Assembly (NCBI GenBank): GCA_019421315.1
Contig: JAHZFN010000261.1
Span: 1,158-6,839, forward strand
Origin: Peptococcaceae bacterium
GTDB taxonomy: Bacteria > Bacillota > Dehalobacteriia > UBA4068 > UBA4997
Direction of reading: 5' to 3'
DNA: 5,682 nucleotides
Within the stretch, counting starts at the first letter, position 1. The number at the start of each line of letters is the position of its first letter. The notes below the pieces were generated by a model. It had not been told where the DNA came from. It saw only the letters and a list, made by a program, of their open reading frames with translations, and made no database searches. Of this stretch, positions 4,350 to 5,682 are shown in pieces. Both the position numbers and the translations under genes were made by a program.

Positions 4350-5375
4350 ATGACAATTAGAATTGCCATAGACGCAATGGGCGGCGACAATGCGCCGCAG
4401 GCTGTGGTGGACGGAGCTGTGAAAGCTGCCGATGCCAATAAGGATTTGGAATTGATTTTGGTTGGTCTGCCCGGGAAACTTCCCAATGCGGAGCAGCTGC
4501 CGAAAAACGTTTTTGTTATGGAATGCGGTTCTGTTATGGCAATGGATGAGCCTGTTACCAATTTGCGGCAGAAAAGGGATTCTTCCATTTGGATTGCCAC
4601 AAAGCTTGTGAAAGACGGCGAAGCGGATGCAGTTATTTCCTGCGGCAGCACAGGCGCCCAGATGTCGGCGGCTTTGCTGCTTTTAAAAAGAATTGCCGGC
4701 ATTTCCCGCCCTGCCATTTCTTTAACGTTTCCCAACAAGCGCGGGGGTTCCATACTTTTGGACGTCGGTGCCAATATTGAGGTTACGCCGGAGCAATATC
4801 AGCAATTCGGCATTATGGGCAGCGTGGCGGCGGAAATTTTGCTGAAGCGACAAAATCCCATGGTAGCTTTGCTGGCAAACGGCACCGAACCCCATAAAGG
4901 TACGGATAGTCTGCGCAAGGCGTATGAGCTTTTGGAGGACACAGACGTTAACTTCAAGGGCTTTATGGAAGCCAGAACTATTATGTCGGGCGAGGTTGAT
5001 GTTATCGTTACCGACGGCTTTACAGGCAACGTTGTTATCAAAGAAGCTGAGGGTATTTCCAAAACTCTGATGTCCATTTTGAAAGAAGAATTGATGTCTT
5101 CCGCCAAAAGCAAAATCGGCGCCCTTTTGGCAAAAGATGCCTTTGTCAAAGTTAAGAGCATTTTGGATTACAAGAGAGTTGGCGGCGCACCGCTTTTGGG
5201 TGTGCGGGGTATCAGCTTTGTCTGCCACGGCAGTTCCGATGCCAGAGCTGTGGAAAATGCCGTTTTGTCTGCCAAAAATTGTGTGGAATCTAAATTTTTG
5301 GAAATTTTGACGGAAAGAGTTCAGCACGAAACAGCCAAAGTTGAAAAAGATAACGCCAAAAATGCCGAGATATAA
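4350..5375 (+). CDS. plsX: Phosphate acyltransferase PlsX (acyl-ACP:phosphate acyltransferase)
   Basis: This 341-residue peripheral membrane enzyme converts acyl-ACP and phosphate to acyl-phosphate, the donor used by PlsY to acylate glycerol-3-phosphate in phospholipid synthesis. Family blocks appear in order: IRIAIDAMGGDNAPQAVVDG (3-22), DEPVTNLRQKRDSSI (66-80), DAVISCGSTGAQMSAALL (93-110), GGSILLDVGANIEVTPEQ (132-149), FGIMGSVAAEIL (153-164), TDGFTGNVVIKEAEG (221-235), GGAPLLGVRG (278-287) and HGSSDARAVENA (293-304). Length is normal, with a charged Lys/Glu-rich C-terminal tail of about 20 residues. Two usually strict stretches differ from what I remember of Bacillus PlsX: CGSTGA in place of AGNTGA, and LLANGTEPHKGT in place of LLNVGTEDKKGN. 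AAGGAGGA (4335-4342) fixes the ATG at 4350. It follows yceD-rpmF after a terminator and precedes acpP by 116 bases, an order common in Clostridia. Confidence 0.96.
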   Translation: MTIRIAIDAMGGDNAPQAVVDGAVKAADANKDLELILVGLPGKLPNAEQLPKNVFVMECGSVMAMDEPVTNLRQKRDSSIWIATKLVKDGEADAVISCGSTGAQMSAALLLLKRIAGISRPAISLTFPNKRGGSILLDVGANIEVTPEQYQQFGIMGSVAAEILLKRQNPMVALLANGTEPHKGTDSLRKAYELLEDTDVNFKGFMEARTIMSGEVDVIVTDGFTGNVVIKEAEGISKTLMSILKEELMSSAKSKIGALLAKDAFVKVKSILDYKRVGGAPLLGVRGISFVCHGSSDARAVENAVLSAKNCVESKFLEILTERVQHETAKVEKDNAKNAEI

Positions 5376-5408
5376 GCCGAAGCAGACTAAAATTGCCGTA
5401 TTTAAATA

Positions 5409-5437
5409 TTGAGGAAGATTATTAAAAAAGCTATACA
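5409..5437 (+). promoter_or_regulatory. Candidate promoter for acpP
   Basis: TTGAGG (5409-5414), 17 bases, then TATACA (5432-5437) match the sigma-A consensus at 8 of 12 positions. They sit in the plsX-acpP gap, with a predicted leader of about 50 bases. No terminator hairpin is seen after plsX, so acpP probably also receives read-through from plsX. Confidence 0.4.
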
Positions 5438-5491
5438 AAAAATATATAAGCGAAAAATTTTTAGGTTTATTTTTTTAAGGAGGAATTGAAA

Positions 5492-5682
5492 ATGACAGTC
5501 TTGGAAAGAATTAAAAAGGTTTTGAACACCGAATTGGAACGCAATTTTGACGATGTGGATATGAGTACCACATTTGAAGATTTGCAGCTTGATTCTTTGG
5601 ATCTTTTGGAGCTGATTATGGCAATGGAAGAAGAATTTGATATTGAAATCGGCGAAGAAGACGGCGACAAAATGAAATGTAT
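5492..5682 (+). CDS. acpP: Acyl carrier protein, cut by right window edge
   Basis: The open frame from the ATG at 5492 runs 63 full codons to the window edge with no stop; a full ACP is about 75-80 residues, so the last helix is missing. The small, highly acidic protein has the phosphopantetheine attachment motif DSLDLLELIMAMEEEFDIEI (34-53), with Ser35 as the site modified by AcpS. The N-terminus MTVLERIKKVLNTEL is a normal helix I. The residues before the serine read DLQLDSL rather than the common DLGADSL, a mild variant. Ribosome site AAGGAGGAATT (5478-5488) is strong. It carries acyl chains for fatty acid synthesis and is a direct source of substrate for PlsX encoded upstream; in many Clostridia rnc and smc follow, but these lie outside the window. 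Confidence 0.93.
   Translation, partial: MTVLERIKKVLNTELERNFDDVDMSTTFEDLQLDSLDLLELIMAMEEEFDIEIGEEDGDKMKC

Noticed and set aside
4722..5438. Long minus-strand open frame opposite plsX (238 residues)
   Set aside because: It is antisense to a clearly conserved plsX and its translation is Phe/Asn/Gln-rich, typical of a shadow frame.
1..5682. Mobile element, CRISPR array, toxin-antitoxin or defence system
   Set aside because: I saw no transposase, integrase, terminal repeats, spaced direct repeats or defence-family motifs; gene content is core and uniform in style.

Overview
The window reads as a stretch of core chromosome from an endospore-forming Firmicute (Clostridia or Negativicutes-like). 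By eye it is moderately AT-rich, with very AT-rich intergenic gaps. Two genes are spore-specific: gpr, the germination protease, which is cut by the left edge, and ylbJ, a sporulation membrane protein. The others are housekeeping genes of ribosome and lipid synthesis. The order rsmD, 'ATPase-like' coiled-coil protein, ylbJ, yceD (DUF177), rpmF, plsX, acpP is a familiar Firmicutes neighbourhood. Genus cannot be decided from this sequence.

Layout. Positions 1-525 (minus) hold the N-terminal 175 residues of GPR. A short divergent gap (526-654) carries a strong sigma-A-type promoter for rsmD and, overlapping it on the other strand, a sigma-G-like promoter for gpr. rsmD (655-1224, plus) encodes the 16S rRNA G966 methyltransferase. 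It is followed by an uncharacterised soluble coiled-coil protein (1321-1818, plus). That gene meets ylbJ (1812-2966, minus) tail to tail with a 7-base overlap, and a plus-strand terminator hairpin lies inside the end of ylbJ. The next divergent gap (2967-3239) has a sigma-E-like promoter for ylbJ, a perfect 22-bp palindrome, and a near-consensus sigma-A promoter for yceD-rpmF (3240-3965), which ends in a clear terminator. A 384-base gap with a tandem repeat, a candidate promoter and a potentially folded leader precedes plsX (4350-5375). acpP (5492 to the right edge) follows and is cut by the window.

Function. RsmD, YceD and L32 belong to ribosome production. PlsX and ACP supply acyl-phosphate and the acyl carrier for phospholipid synthesis. 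The L32-PlsX linkage is a conserved coupling of ribosome and membrane synthesis genes. GPR and YlbJ act only in sporulation and germination, and both sit on the minus strand behind sporulation-type promoter candidates.

I found no mobile element, CRISPR array, toxin-antitoxin pair, tRNA or rRNA, and no convincing new multi-gene system. The more unusual points are the absence of coaD next to rsmD, the absence of fapR before plsX, the 22-bp palindrome at the yceD promoter, the overlapping gpr/rsmD promoters with a 12-bp inverted repeat, and the terminator embedded in ylbJ.
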